From UBA2365 sp964594045 (GTDB lineage Bacteria > Bacteroidota > Bacteroidia > Chitinophagales > Saprospiraceae): a DNA stretch of 64,000 nucleotides. Location of the stretch: assembly GCA_964594045.1 (NCBI GenBank), contig CAZQKR010000004.1, forward strand, positions 1-64,000, read 5' to 3'. The position numbers were made by a program, and so were the translations under genes. The notes below the pieces were generated by a model that saw only the letters and a list, made by a program, of their open reading frames with translations, was not told where the DNA came from and ran no database searches. Below are positions 1 through 8,371 of the stretch, one piece after another; within the stretch, counting starts at the first letter, position 1, and each line of letters opens with the position of its first letter.

Positions 1-49
1 CAAATTTTATTATTTTTTCTTATAAGTAGATGTTCGATATCATACGGTA

Positions 50-178
50 TAACGGCTGAGGCTATATGCAGTAAGGGATTGCGGGCTACTTTCCTGTCCA
101 ACTATACCGAAGTTTGAGCGGGGCAGAATGCTTGAATTACCACTGAAACCCTTATTGCATATAGCCTTTGTTGGCGTT
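50..178 (-). repeat. attC-like large palindrome 1
   Basis: An imperfect inverted repeat has its left arm at about 50-80 and its right arm at about 147-178. Each arm contains a near-identical core (GGCTATATGCA on the left, TGCATATAGCC on the right) followed inward by a GTAAGGG/CCCTTAT pair, with a spacer of about 66 bp. Read on the minus strand it starts AACGCCAAC and ends GCCGTTATAC, resembling the R'' and R' ends of integron attC sites, and its 129-bp length fits a long attC. The same outer box AACGCCAAC opens the palindrome at 7810. Recombination function is inferred; a REP-like or other palindromic element is the alternative. Confidence 0.5.
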
Positions 179-343
179 TCGTTGTTTATTTATCTCGTCA
201 TTTTTCTTTCATTTTTGCTGCATTGTCTTTTAGTCAGTGCGTTGGCAAAGCAAGCTCTTTTGCAATTTTTGGTGTGTGCATTAGCTTGTGCGAATTGCAA
301 ATGTGCTTGCTTTTAGTGCTGGGTCATAGAAAGCAACTTTAAA

Positions 344-1231
344 TTATTTACAATTTGTTCCACATGCAGTATCTCCAAACTCAACCTGAATAGTCGCATG
401 TTCAATGTCAAACCGCTCGTGTAACTGATGCTGAATGTTTGAAATAAACCTAACATCGGTTTGTGAGTTTATTGTCAGATGCACGGTGAGTGCGGCTTCG
501 GTGGTGCTTAATGCCCAAATGTGCAAGTCGTGAACCCCTTCAACTTCGGGTAGGTTCGTTAAGTATTCGCGTACTGCTTTTGAATCGATATTTTCGGGAA
601 CGGCATCGAGGGCAAGATTTACGGAGTCGATGAGTAAATGGTACAAACTGTAAAGAATTACCGCAACGATGGCAAACGATACCAACGTATCGACCCAAAC
701 AATGCCTGTGAACGCCATAATAATACCAGTCACAACAACACCCAATGAAACCAATGCATCGGCAATAAAATGAACAAATGCACTACGGATGTTTAAATCA
801 TGCTTTCTATCTTTAAGAAAAAGCCAAGCAGTAAAGCCATTTACTACTATCCCTATTGCTGCTATAGTAATTACACTATTTGAGTTAATTTCGAGAGGCT
901 TTCCCATACGCTCTATGGTTTCCCATATGATAAACACTACGGCAGCCAAAAGCAAAACGGTATTTAGTAAAGCTATGAGAATGGTTGAACGGCGGAAACC
1001 ATAAGTAAACTTTATCGTTGGCTTACGCTGAGAAAGGATTACCGCAACCCATGAAAACACTAAAGCTAGTACATCGCTGAGGTTATGCCCTGCATCGGCA
1101 ACCAATGCCATTGAGTTTGACAAAAAACCATAGGATGCTTCGATAATTATAAAAACGATATTTATGGAAATGCCTATTTTAAAGGCATTTCCTAAATTAA
1201 TATCGTGACTGTGTGAATGATTGTGTTCCAT
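344..1231 (-). CDS. Cation diffusion facilitator (CDF) metal efflux transporter, CzcD/ZitB-like
   Basis: Inner-membrane metal/proton antiporter of the CDF family, probably exporting Zn(II), Co(II) or Cd(II) from the cytoplasm. The protein begins with a His-rich stretch (MEHNHSHSHD), followed by six hydrophobic segments. The metal-site motif of TM2 is visible as DAGHNLSD and that of TM5 as HFIADALVS, and a cytosolic C-terminal domain with several His residues follows. I chose the ATG at 1231 because it gives the usual MxHxHxH start; a TTG at 1252 would add seven residues. It is the last gene of a minus-strand metal-resistance run, 24 bp after the outer-membrane factor gene, and its product would hand cytosolic metal to the periplasm where the RND pump acts. 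Exact metal specificity cannot be read from sequence. Confidence 0.9.
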   Translation of the reverse strand: MEHNHSHSHDINLGNAFKIGISINIVFIIIEASYGFLSNSMALVADAGHNLSDVLALVFSWVAVILSQRKPTIKFTYGFRRSTILIALLNTVLLLAAVVFIIWETIERMGKPLEINSNSVITIAAIGIVVNGFTAWLFLKDRKHDLNIRSAFVHFIADALVSLGVVVTGIIMAFTGIVWVDTLVSFAIVAVILYSLYHLLIDSVNLALDAVPENIDSKAVREYLTNLPEVEGVHDLHIWALSTTEAALTVHLTINSQTDVRFISNIQHQLHERFDIEHATIQVEFGDTACGTNCK

Positions 1232-1255
1232 TTCATTTATTTTTAGTAACAATTA

Positions 1256-2431
1256 TTACAAGTAGCGGTTAAGCTCCACAAAAGAAATATTATAGTTCAT
1301 TTCCATTTCGAGCAATTTATACATGCTTTCGTAATATAACGAAAGTTCGTACATGTACTCGGTAAGAGAAATTTCGCCTTTATTGAATGCTTTTTCGAGC
1401 AATTCGCTGTTGCTGTACATTGCAAGTTTGCTACGATAATCGGTAACATTGGTTTGCAATGAAATTACTTTGGAGTGAGTTGCTTTCATGCTATTGTAAA
1501 ACTGCAATTTTGCATCGGCTTCAACGCTTTGCATGGCAATTGTTTTGGCTTTGGCATACTTTACGGTGTTTTTGTTTTCCCATAAAGGAATGGTAATACC
1601 AAGGGTTATGCCCTGAAACTGCTGCCCAACAACATTTTCGCTCATAAAACCTCCATAAAACTTTGGCAAACTCATAGCAGTATTGAGTTTTACCTGTTTT
1701 TCGGAAATGGCAATTTCTTGTTTTACCCATTGCAGAAGCGGATTGTTTGCCTCTGTTTGGGTAAACCATTGTTCGAAATCGGCAGGAATAGTTTGCAACG
1801 AAAACAAGCTATCGGTAAAATTGATTGCATTGCCCCCGTTGAGCGTGGTTAATTCAGACAATAGGGCGTTTCGTTCAATCTCATTATTCTCCATTTCTTT
1901 GGTAACATTCAAAAGGTTTACCTGTGCTTTGTTGAATTCCAAAATACCAACATCGCCCGTATTGTATTTGGCTTTGTAGGCATCGGCAACTTTCTGAGCA
2001 TTTGCGTGGCGTTTACTTAATTCAACTATTAAAGAATTGTAATAGGTTAGTTTTACACAAACCACTCGGGTTTGATACAACACTTCGTTACGTTGCTTTT
2101 TGTATTCCAGTTCGGCTTGTTCGTTTTTCAAATTCGAGATTTGATTCTTATATGAATATGCTGTTGGAAAATCGAACGATTGCTTAACGCTAAAGTCGGT
2201 ACGGTTGCCTATAGCCGAGGGGCTACCCCACAAGTAATTAAACTCCACTTCGGGATTTTGCGGTGTAAGCCCTGTTTTGTTTCCGATTTTTTCGGCATCA
2301 ATGCTTTTGCGGTAAGCCGAAAGGGTGGTATTGTTTTTTTCTACTTCTGACAAAACATTGTTGATAGTGTTTTGTGCAAACAGATTAAAACCTAATACCA
2401 TTATTGCTGATATTAATATTGCTCTTTTCAT
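1256..2431 (-). CDS. TolC-family outer-membrane factor of a heavy-metal RND pump (CzcC/CusC-like)
   Basis: Outer-membrane channel of a tripartite metal efflux pump. The 391-residue protein has a clear signal peptide (hydrophobic stretch ending FNLFAQ at about residue 20), then long Gln/Asn/Lys-rich helices characteristic of OEP/TolC proteins, with the two repeated halves expected for the fold. Its ATG overlaps the stop of the upstream RND gene by four bases (ATGA), implying translational coupling. It would form the exit duct for metal collected by the CusB-like adaptor and CusA-like transporter encoded upstream. The family is secure from context and architecture; the exact substrate is not. 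Confidence 0.87.
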   Translation of the reverse strand: MKRAILISAIMVLGFNLFAQNTINNVLSEVEKNNTTLSAYRKSIDAEKIGNKTGLTPQNPEVEFNYLWGSPSAIGNRTDFSVKQSFDFPTAYSYKNQISNLKNEQAELEYKKQRNEVLYQTRVVCVKLTYYNSLIVELSKRHANAQKVADAYKAKYNTGDVGILEFNKAQVNLLNVTKEMENNEIERNALLSELTTLNGGNAINFTDSLFSLQTIPADFEQWFTQTEANNPLLQWVKQEIAISEKQVKLNTAMSLPKFYGGFMSENVVGQQFQGITLGITIPLWENKNTVKYAKAKTIAMQSVEADAKLQFYNSMKATHSKVISLQTNVTDYRSKLAMYSNSELLEKAFNKGEISLTEYMYELSLYYESMYKLLEMEMNYNISFVELNRYL

Positions 2432-5400
2432 TGTTTTTTGGTTTTAATAATTCCACGATTGTTTAAAATACTGTACACTATTGGCACAATGTATATATTG
2501 AGTATGGTTGATGTGAGCAAACCTCCCAAAATAACTTTTGCCATAGGGCTTTGAATTTCGTTGCCCGAGAGGTCGCCACGCAAAGCCAACGGAATGAGAG
2601 CAAGGGCAGCGGTGAGGGCTGTCATAAGAATTGCATTCAGACGGTCGGACGAACCTTTGGTAACTGTTTCGTGAAGCGAAATGCCTTTGAATTGCAGCCT
2701 TTGGTAATTTGAAATAAGCAAAATACCGTTTCGGGTGGCAATACCAAAAAGCGTTATAAAACCAATAATAGCAGGGATACTAAGAATACCCGAAGTAAAC
2801 CAAATGGCAAATACACCACCAATAAGAGCCAACGGCAAATTGAGCAATATAATACCTGCCAGTTTGAAGTTTTTAAACTCCTGATAGAGCAACAAGAATA
2901 TAATAATTATAGCAATAATTGAGGTGAGCATAAGCGTTCTTGATGCTTTTGCTTCGCTCTCAAACTGTCCGCCGTATTCTACTCGGTAGCCTTCGGGCAG
3001 GGTAATTTTCTCGTTGATATTTTTCTGAATATCCTCTACAACACTGCGCAAATCACGTTCGGCAACGTTAGCCGAAATTACAATCTTACGTTGCACATTC
3101 TCACGGCTTATTGAACTTGGACCCGAAACGGAAACAATTTCGGCAACCTGTTCCAACGGAACTTTTTTGCCGTTTTCGGTATCAATAAGGGCAGTACGGA
3201 TTCCTTCGAGGGTTTGAGTATAATCATTATTTAATCGTAGTACCAAATCGAAACTGCGTTGCCCTTCGTAAATATCAGCCAGTTTTTCGCCACCAAAAGC
3301 AATATCAACAAATTCGTTGAATTGTTCGATGGTAATTCCATACTGTGCCAACATATCACGATTGGCACGGATTTGAATTTGAGGTATCTCAACCTGTTGG
3401 TCAACATTCACATCAACCAGACCTTCAACATCAACAATGGCGTTTTTAATTTGAGTTCCTATTGTAAACATTTTATTAAGGTCGGTGCCAAAGAGTTTAA
3501 TTGCAATATTTGCCCGTGTCCCCGAAAGCATATGGTCGATACGATGCCCAAGCGGCTGACCTACGGTATAAGCAATGCCAGGAATTTTAGATAATGTTTC
3601 GCGAACATCAGCCATAAAATCCTGTTGACTGCGGTCTTTTAATGTAAAGTTTACATCAATTTCAGCGCTATTGGTAGTTTGCGAATGTTCATCGAGTTCT
3701 CCCCTGCCTGTACGGCGAGCAGTACTAGACACTTCGGGAATTGCCAGTAGTTCGGTTTCAACAAGATTGCCTAAGCTGTTACTTTCTTCGAGCGATGCTC
3801 CGGGCTTTGTTACTACCGATAAGGTTAAAGCTCCTTCGTTAAATTCGGGTAAAAAGCTTCGACCGAACGATGCGAAAATAAACAAGGTGGCAACGAATAC
3901 GCCTAATACAGAAGATAGAATAGCTTTCTTATGATTTAAAGACCATATCAGGGATTTTTCGTAATTACTTGTGAGTTTACGCACCAGCCATTTTTCTTTC
4001 TCGTTTTTGGCGAGGTACTTTTCGTTAGAAAGCAACATTTTAGCTAAAAGCGGTGTTAATGTCATGGCTACTACAAGCGACACAAACAAAGAAACCACAA
4101 AAGCTATTCCTAGAGGTTGCAACATACGCCCCTCCATTCCCGAAAGGAAAAACAGGGGTAAAAAAGCCACAATAATAATTAATGTTGCATTCAGGATGGA
4201 TGCCCGTATTTCTTTAGAAGCTTCAAATACCACAGTAAAAGCAGATTGCTGTTCGCTTTCGGGTTTTAACCTGTTTTGTCTAAGCCGTTTATACACATTC
4301 TCCACGTCAATAATAGCATCGTCAACCAATGCACCAACAGCAATAGCCATTCCACCAAGACTCATAGTATTAATGGTAAACCCAAGATATTTAAGTACTA
4401 AAATTGCACCCAATAATGATAATGGAATTGCTAATAGTGAAATAAGCGTAGTTCGGAAACTGCCGAGAAAAAGAAATAAAATAATGACAACAAAAATACC
4501 GCCCTCGATAAGTGCATTTTGGACGTTATTAACTGAAGTTTCGATAAAATCTGCCTGACGGAATATTTTAGTATCAATTTTAACATCGGCAGGCAAGGTT
4601 TTTTTAAGCTCCAAAAGATTTTTTTCTATCCGTTGGGTTACATCGAGCGTATTGGCGTTTGGCTGTTTAGAAATGGAAACAATAATTGCAGGTTTTGCAC
4701 TACCCGAAGCGTAACCCATTTTGGGTGCACCTCCGATTTTTACCTCTGCAACATCGTTAATACGAACAGCTTTGCCGTTTACTGATTTTATAAACGTATT
4801 CCCTAAAACATCTACATCGGACGAACGAGCCATACCACGCACAACGTATTCGTTGCCAAATTCACGTAAAACTCCACCTGTTGAATTTTGGCTTATTCCC
4901 TTACATATTTCAGAAAGTTCAGCTATTGAAACCCTGTAGAAATTCATTTTCTGCGGATTTGCCAACACCTGATATTGTTTGTAATCGCCTCCGATAATAG
5001 TAACCTGCGAAACTCCACCAGTTGCAAGAATAAGAGGTTTCACGTTCCATTCTGCAATGGTGCGCAAATCCATCATGCTGGTACTGTCAGACTGTATGCC
5101 AACGAAAAATATTTCGCCCATTACACTCGATTGTGGTGCTAAAACAGGTTGTCCAACACCCAAAGGCATACGAGAGGAAACGCTAATAAGCTTTTCGCTA
5201 ACTATCTGTCGGGCTTTAAAAACATCGGTTCCCCAGTCAAATTCAATCCAAACAAATGAGAAACCTTGAGATGAAGCTGAGCGAACACGGCGAACATCGG
5301 TAGCACCATTTACGGCTGCCTCAATAGGAAATGTAACCAGTTTTTCAACTTCTTCGGAAGCCATACCGTGCGCATCAGTCATTACCACAACCGTAGGGGC

Positions 5401-5529
5401 TGTGAGGTCGGGAAATACATCCACGTCCATATTCGTAGCGGTTCTCATCCCGAAAACCACCAACACCACCGAAGCCAACAAAATCAAATATTTGTTGTTC
5501 AGTGAGAATTTTATAATATTATTTAACAT
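2428..5529 (-). CDS. Heavy-metal efflux RND transporter, CusA/CzcA family
   Basis: Inner-membrane proton-driven RND pump of the heavy-metal efflux class. At 1033 residues it matches the family length. It opens with the typical FSLNNK segment and first TM helix, has two large periplasmic loops and two TM bundles, and carries the acidic TM4 signature GALVDDAIIDVEN, whose Asp-Asp-Glu set relays protons in CzcA-type pumps. A second typical element is DVFPDLTAPTV near residue 37. The gene starts 11 bp after the stop of the adaptor gene and ends overlapping the outer-membrane factor by four bases, so all three pump parts are co-transcribed. CusA (Cu/Ag) and CzcA (Co/Zn/Cd) cannot be separated reliably by eye. 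Confidence 0.93.
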   Translation of the reverse strand: MLNNIIKFSLNNKYLILLASVVLVVFGMRTATNMDVDVFPDLTAPTVVVMTDAHGMASEEVEKLVTFPIEAAVNGATDVRRVRSASSQGFSFVWIEFDWGTDVFKARQIVSEKLISVSSRMPLGVGQPVLAPQSSVMGEIFFVGIQSDSTSMMDLRTIAEWNVKPLILATGGVSQVTIIGGDYKQYQVLANPQKMNFYRVSIAELSEICKGISQNSTGGVLREFGNEYVVRGMARSSDVDVLGNTFIKSVNGKAVRINDVAEVKIGGAPKMGYASGSAKPAIIVSISKQPNANTLDVTQRIEKNLLELKKTLPADVKIDTKIFRQADFIETSVNNVQNALIEGGIFVVIILFLFLGSFRTTLISLLAIPLSLLGAILVLKYLGFTINTMSLGGMAIAVGALVDDAIIDVENVYKRLRQNRLKPESEQQSAFTVVFEASKEIRASILNATLIIIVAFLPLFFLSGMEGRMLQPLGIAFVVSLFVSLVVAMTLTPLLAKMLLSNEKYLAKNEKEKWLVRKLTSNYEKSLIWSLNHKKAILSSVLGVFVATLFIFASFGRSFLPEFNEGALTLSVVTKPGASLEESNSLGNLVETELLAIPEVSSTARRTGRGELDEHSQTTNSAEIDVNFTLKDRSQQDFMADVRETLSKIPGIAYTVGQPLGHRIDHMLSGTRANIAIKLFGTDLNKMFTIGTQIKNAIVDVEGLVDVNVDQQVEIPQIQIRANRDMLAQYGITIEQFNEFVDIAFGGEKLADIYEGQRSFDLVLRLNNDYTQTLEGIRTALIDTENGKKVPLEQVAEIVSVSGPSSISRENVQRKIVISANVAERDLRSVVEDIQKNINEKITLPEGYRVEYGGQFESEAKASRTLMLTSIIAIIIIFLLLYQEFKNFKLAGIILLNLPLALIGGVFAIWFTSGILSIPAIIGFITLFGIATRNGILLISNYQRLQFKGISLHETVTKGSSDRLNAILMTALTAALALIPLALRGDLSGNEIQSPMAKVILGGLLTSTILNIYIVPIVYSILNNRGIIKTKKQ

Positions 5530-5540
5530 GGTTTTACGGA

Positions 5541-7046
5541 TTAATGAACATGACCAGAATGAGAATCTAACGTACCTGTCGCTTGAGCCAACTTAATAAG
5601 CATTGCACCACGGACAACAACTCTTTCATTGATAGTAATACCTCTCTTTATTTCGGTATTAATTCCATCAGTTCCGCCAATGACAACCTCCCTTTTTTCA
5701 AAGAGTTCGGGGGTAACCTGTACCCATACAAAGAAACTACCCTGTTCTTCTAAAAGAGATGTTGTTGGTATTACCAAAGCAAGATTGTTAGAGAATAATT
5801 TTAGAAAAATTTCTACAAAATTGCCAGATACAAAACTTCCGTTGTTCTCCACCTCTAAGACCACTGGTATTAGGTAATTGTCGCTATTTGCAGCTTTACC
5901 GTACGAAAGCACCTTGCCATTTAGCTCTTCAAGAGAAAATAAACGATAATCATTTATAGTCCTGATATTGGCAGTTTTGATATTTGCCAAGACAGATGCA
6001 TATTTTGATGGTACTTCAGCATTAAGGACAAGGGATTTGTTTTGAGAAACAATAGCAATGGGCTGACCAGCCTCGACATAAGCACCGTTTTTTACAAATA
6101 CCTGTTTAATGAAACCCGCTTGCGGACTTGTAATAGTTTGTCCTGATGGGGTAAAGTTTTTACTAAGGTTGTCGTAAACAGCCTTTGCATTCTCAAATTG
6201 ATTTTTTGCTATGAGCAAATCCTTTTCCGAAACAATTTTGTCTTTAATCAGTTCCTTTACTCTTTCGTAATCGGCATTTGCTTTTTCATAATTATTTTTG
6301 GCTTCGGAATATTTTACAGCGATACTGTTGTCTGCAAAATTGTTACCCGATATGGTAAATAATGATTGACCTGCGGAAACATCTCGACCTTCGAGCAAAA
6401 CACCTGAATTAAAAAGTACAATTCCATTTGTTTTTGCAGAAATAACAAACTCATTGCCCTGTGCAGACTGAACCAATGCTGTGGTTTTAATCACTTGTCC
6501 GAATGACTCTGATGTGGGAAGCGCTGTTGCAAAGTCTATTTTCCACGATTGTTCTTTGGTGAAAACCGTTGTATTGGTTTTTGAAATAACAATTTTTTTG
6601 GAAGCATCGTGGGCTTCTTCGTCATTTGCAAACACATTAACTTCTGGTATGGTAACTACGAAAATGCCTTTGTCGTTGGTAATTTCAAATGTTATTTGTC
6701 CTTTCCCCTGTGTTTCTGGCTGAATATCGAAACTGTAAATCCCTTTACGAGTGGGTTCGCTGAGGGTTTGTTTTGTTTCTTTCCCATTTACAGAAAGTGT
6801 AATGGTGATTTTGCCTTTCTCAACTGCTTTAAAATCGGGCAACATTGAAAAGTGCGAAAGCACATTTGCTTTCTCTCCAACGATAAAGGCATCGGCTTCG
6901 GTAAATAATTCAAAATCGGCACTATATGCTGTATATTGGAATTTTACTTCTTCGTGTTCGTCATGTTTTTGGTTTTCATGACCGGATGGGCTGCATGATG
7001 CCATTGCAAATGCTAAAAGCACACCCAAAAATATCTTGTAATTCAT
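5541..7046 (-). CDS. Periplasmic adaptor (membrane fusion) protein of the metal RND pump, CusB/CzcB-like lipoprotein
   Basis: HlyD/MFP adaptor that bridges the RND pump and the outer-membrane factor. The N-terminus is a lipoprotein signal with lipobox AMASC at about residues 14-18, followed by a His/Glu-rich segment (HENQKHDEHEE) that could bind metal. Residues about 30-140 form an extra beta domain found in some Bacteroidota adaptors. Lipoyl/biotinyl-like and alpha-hairpin segments follow, including the ITSPQAGFI motif near residue 305. The C-terminus is His-rich (HSGHVH). It is the first gene of the pump trio and lies 87 bp downstream of the small His-rich protein gene. No regulator gene accompanies it in the window. 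Confidence 0.9.
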   Translation of the reverse strand: MNYKIFLGVLLAFAMASCSPSGHENQKHDEHEEVKFQYTAYSADFELFTEADAFIVGEKANVLSHFSMLPDFKAVEKGKITITLSVNGKETKQTLSEPTRKGIYSFDIQPETQGKGQITFEITNDKGIFVVTIPEVNVFANDEEAHDASKKIVISKTNTTVFTKEQSWKIDFATALPTSESFGQVIKTTALVQSAQGNEFVISAKTNGIVLFNSGVLLEGRDVSAGQSLFTISGNNFADNSIAVKYSEAKNNYEKANADYERVKELIKDKIVSEKDLLIAKNQFENAKAVYDNLSKNFTPSGQTITSPQAGFIKQVFVKNGAYVEAGQPIAIVSQNKSLVLNAEVPSKYASVLANIKTANIRTINDYRLFSLEELNGKVLSYGKAANSDNYLIPVVLEVENNGSFVSGNFVEIFLKLFSNNLALVIPTTSLLEEQGSFFVWVQVTPELFEKREVVIGGTDGINTEIKRGITINERVVVRGAMLIKLAQATGTLDSHSGHVH

Positions 7047-7133
7047 ATTGAAAAATGTTTAAATTTTTAGAAAAAATACGTGAATCACTGCTCTACATTT
7101 TGCAGAGTAATGACATAAAAAAATACTAAAAAC

Positions 7134-7559
7134 TTAAACAGTTGGTGGAGCTCGTAACCCAAGTGTTGAGGTTACGAATGATAGCAAATAAGAGGAATGT
7201 ACGGGATAATACGTTACAACTTTAGAAACTGGTTGTAAATCAAAATACCCAATATTTGAATGGGTGTAATAACCGTGATTGTGGTTGTCCGAACAATTGT
7301 CACAGTTTTTTAATTGTTTGCCTTGTGATGTTGGAACTACAACAGATTGTTTTAAGATGCAAGAAGTTGAGTTTTTGTTACCATCGTGTTGATGGTCGTG
7401 TTCGGCAATATTATGATTGTGGGGTAAAGCATCGTCTTGACAATGCTTTTGCTCAACGCAAACAACTGATTCGTGATGATGGTGCGGAATAACAGCATGA
7501 GCCAACAACACGATGTTGGCAATGAGAATCAGGCTATATGCTGTTAATTTTTTAATCAT
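7134..7559 (-). CDS. Small His/Cys-rich exported protein (DUF6769-like), probable periplasmic metal binder
   Basis: A 141-residue protein with an N-terminal hydrophobic signal or anchor (ILIANIVLLAHA) immediately followed by IPHHHHE and then clusters of His, Cys and Asp: CVEQKHCQDD, HNHNIAEHDHQHD, NCDNCSDNHNHG. I recall this layout in Bacteroidota small proteins (DUF6769, from memory) next to metal efflux pumps. It would serve as a periplasmic metal buffer or sensor feeding the pump, by analogy with CzcE/SilE; this is inference. It is the first gene of the minus-strand efflux run. Just upstream lie a TATATTTG box on the minus strand (7564-7571) and a palindrome ACGAAA-T-TTTCGT (7573-7585) that could be an operator. 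Confidence 0.72.
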   Translation of the reverse strand: MIKKLTAYSLILIANIVLLAHAVIPHHHHESVVCVEQKHCQDDALPHNHNIAEHDHQHDGNKNSTSCILKQSVVVPTSQGKQLKNCDNCSDNHNHGYYTHSNIGYFDLQPVSKVVTYYPVHSSYLLSFVTSTLGLRAPPTV

Positions 7560-7660
7560 TGTGCAAATATAAACGAAATTTTCGTCGGAATTGTTTAGAA
7601 ATCATTACAAAAAGTTATCAAGTTAGCAGAAACCTATCCACGAAGCGGGTGCGGTGGGAG

Positions 7661-7722
7661 AAAAGCATGTGTTTGGCAGCGAAGCGAGGCATGTAGGGAA
7701 GGGCTGCCAAACTCTTGCTTTT
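7661..7722. repeat. Inverted repeat with GTTTGGCAGC/GCTGCCAAAC core
   Basis: The left arm (7661-7680) and right arm (7703-7722) form an imperfect 20-bp inverted repeat: AAAAGCA, two mismatched bases, then TGTTTGGCAGC-like core pairing with GCTGCCAAAC and TGCTTTT. The loop is about 22 bp and is purine-rich. A GTTGGGC heptamer, matching the attC R' consensus GTTRRRY, lies just right of it at 7727-7733. The strong palindrome suggests a recombination or transposition signal, or an RNA hairpin. Confidence 0.5.
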
Positions 7723-7809
7723 GTGCGTTGGGCTTTTCTTTTCCTTTTTTGTCTTTATGCAGCAAAAATACCTTTGTCATTCTGTCGTCTGTTTTGTCTT
7801 TTTACAATG

Positions 7810-7947
7810 AACGCCAACGGTTCTCAGCTATACGCAGGCAGGGATTTTAACCACTGAACTTCCTACGAAGAACTGAACTTTAAATTTACCACTTAACTGT
7901 CCTACGAAGCACGAAACCCCTGCTTGCGTATAGGTGATGTTATGCGG
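7810..7947 (+). repeat. attC-like large palindrome 2
   Basis: The left arm CTATACGCAGGCAGGG (7828-7843) pairs with the right arm CCCCTGCTTGCGTATAG (7917-7933) with one mismatch in 16. The element begins AACGCCAAC and ends GTTATGCGG, like attC R'' and R' ends. The spacer contains a short direct repeat (CCACTGAACTTCCTACGAAG at 7851 and a close copy at 7889). Its outer box is identical to that of the palindrome at 50-178 read on the other strand, so the two flank the efflux genes in opposite orientations. Recombination activity is inferred from structure only. Confidence 0.55.
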
Positions 7948-8371
7948 TCGGTTTTCATTTTCTCTTCTTTCTCGTTAATTTGTCAAGCAAAGTTACTAAA
8001 TTTGCAGTCAAGCAATTTCAATTTTTGAATTATGTATTTCAGCAGACCTTGGACTTCTATCTAAGTGATAGGCAGTCCTGAAAATTCCAATCTCTTTTAG
8101 GTCAAGACAATTAGTCTATGGGTTTCGTGTACCGACTTTTTTGTAAAGGCGTTACGTTGTCATAGTTGCTCTGTCGGGTAATACTGTCTATTCACTTCTC
8201 CCTCAAATCCGCAACTAAGCTCTTCAGCGTCCTTCTTGCGTCTAAACGTCCTCTCATCACTGAATTAGCAGATAAATTGAGGCTGAAATACCCACTTCTG
8301 CCCACAATATCCCCTTGCCCCACTATGCGACTTGAGGCAATACGCAGTATCATACCCATAAGTTGTAGGCG

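Larger units (their letters stand above)
7560..8208. other. Non-coding stretch with palindromes between efflux genes and IS
   Basis: About 650 bp without a convincing gene. It holds a promoter-like box for the efflux run (near 7564), a hairpin at 7661-7722, and the attC-like palindrome at 7810-7947. The remaining bases up to the left IS end show no recognisable feature. Reading frames here are short and lack protein-like composition. Confidence 0.6.

Noticed and set aside
128..316. A 62-codon plus-strand frame at the left edge
   Set aside because: It overlaps the attC-like palindrome, has a low-complexity Leu/Cys/Ala composition and no start context; best explained as chance.
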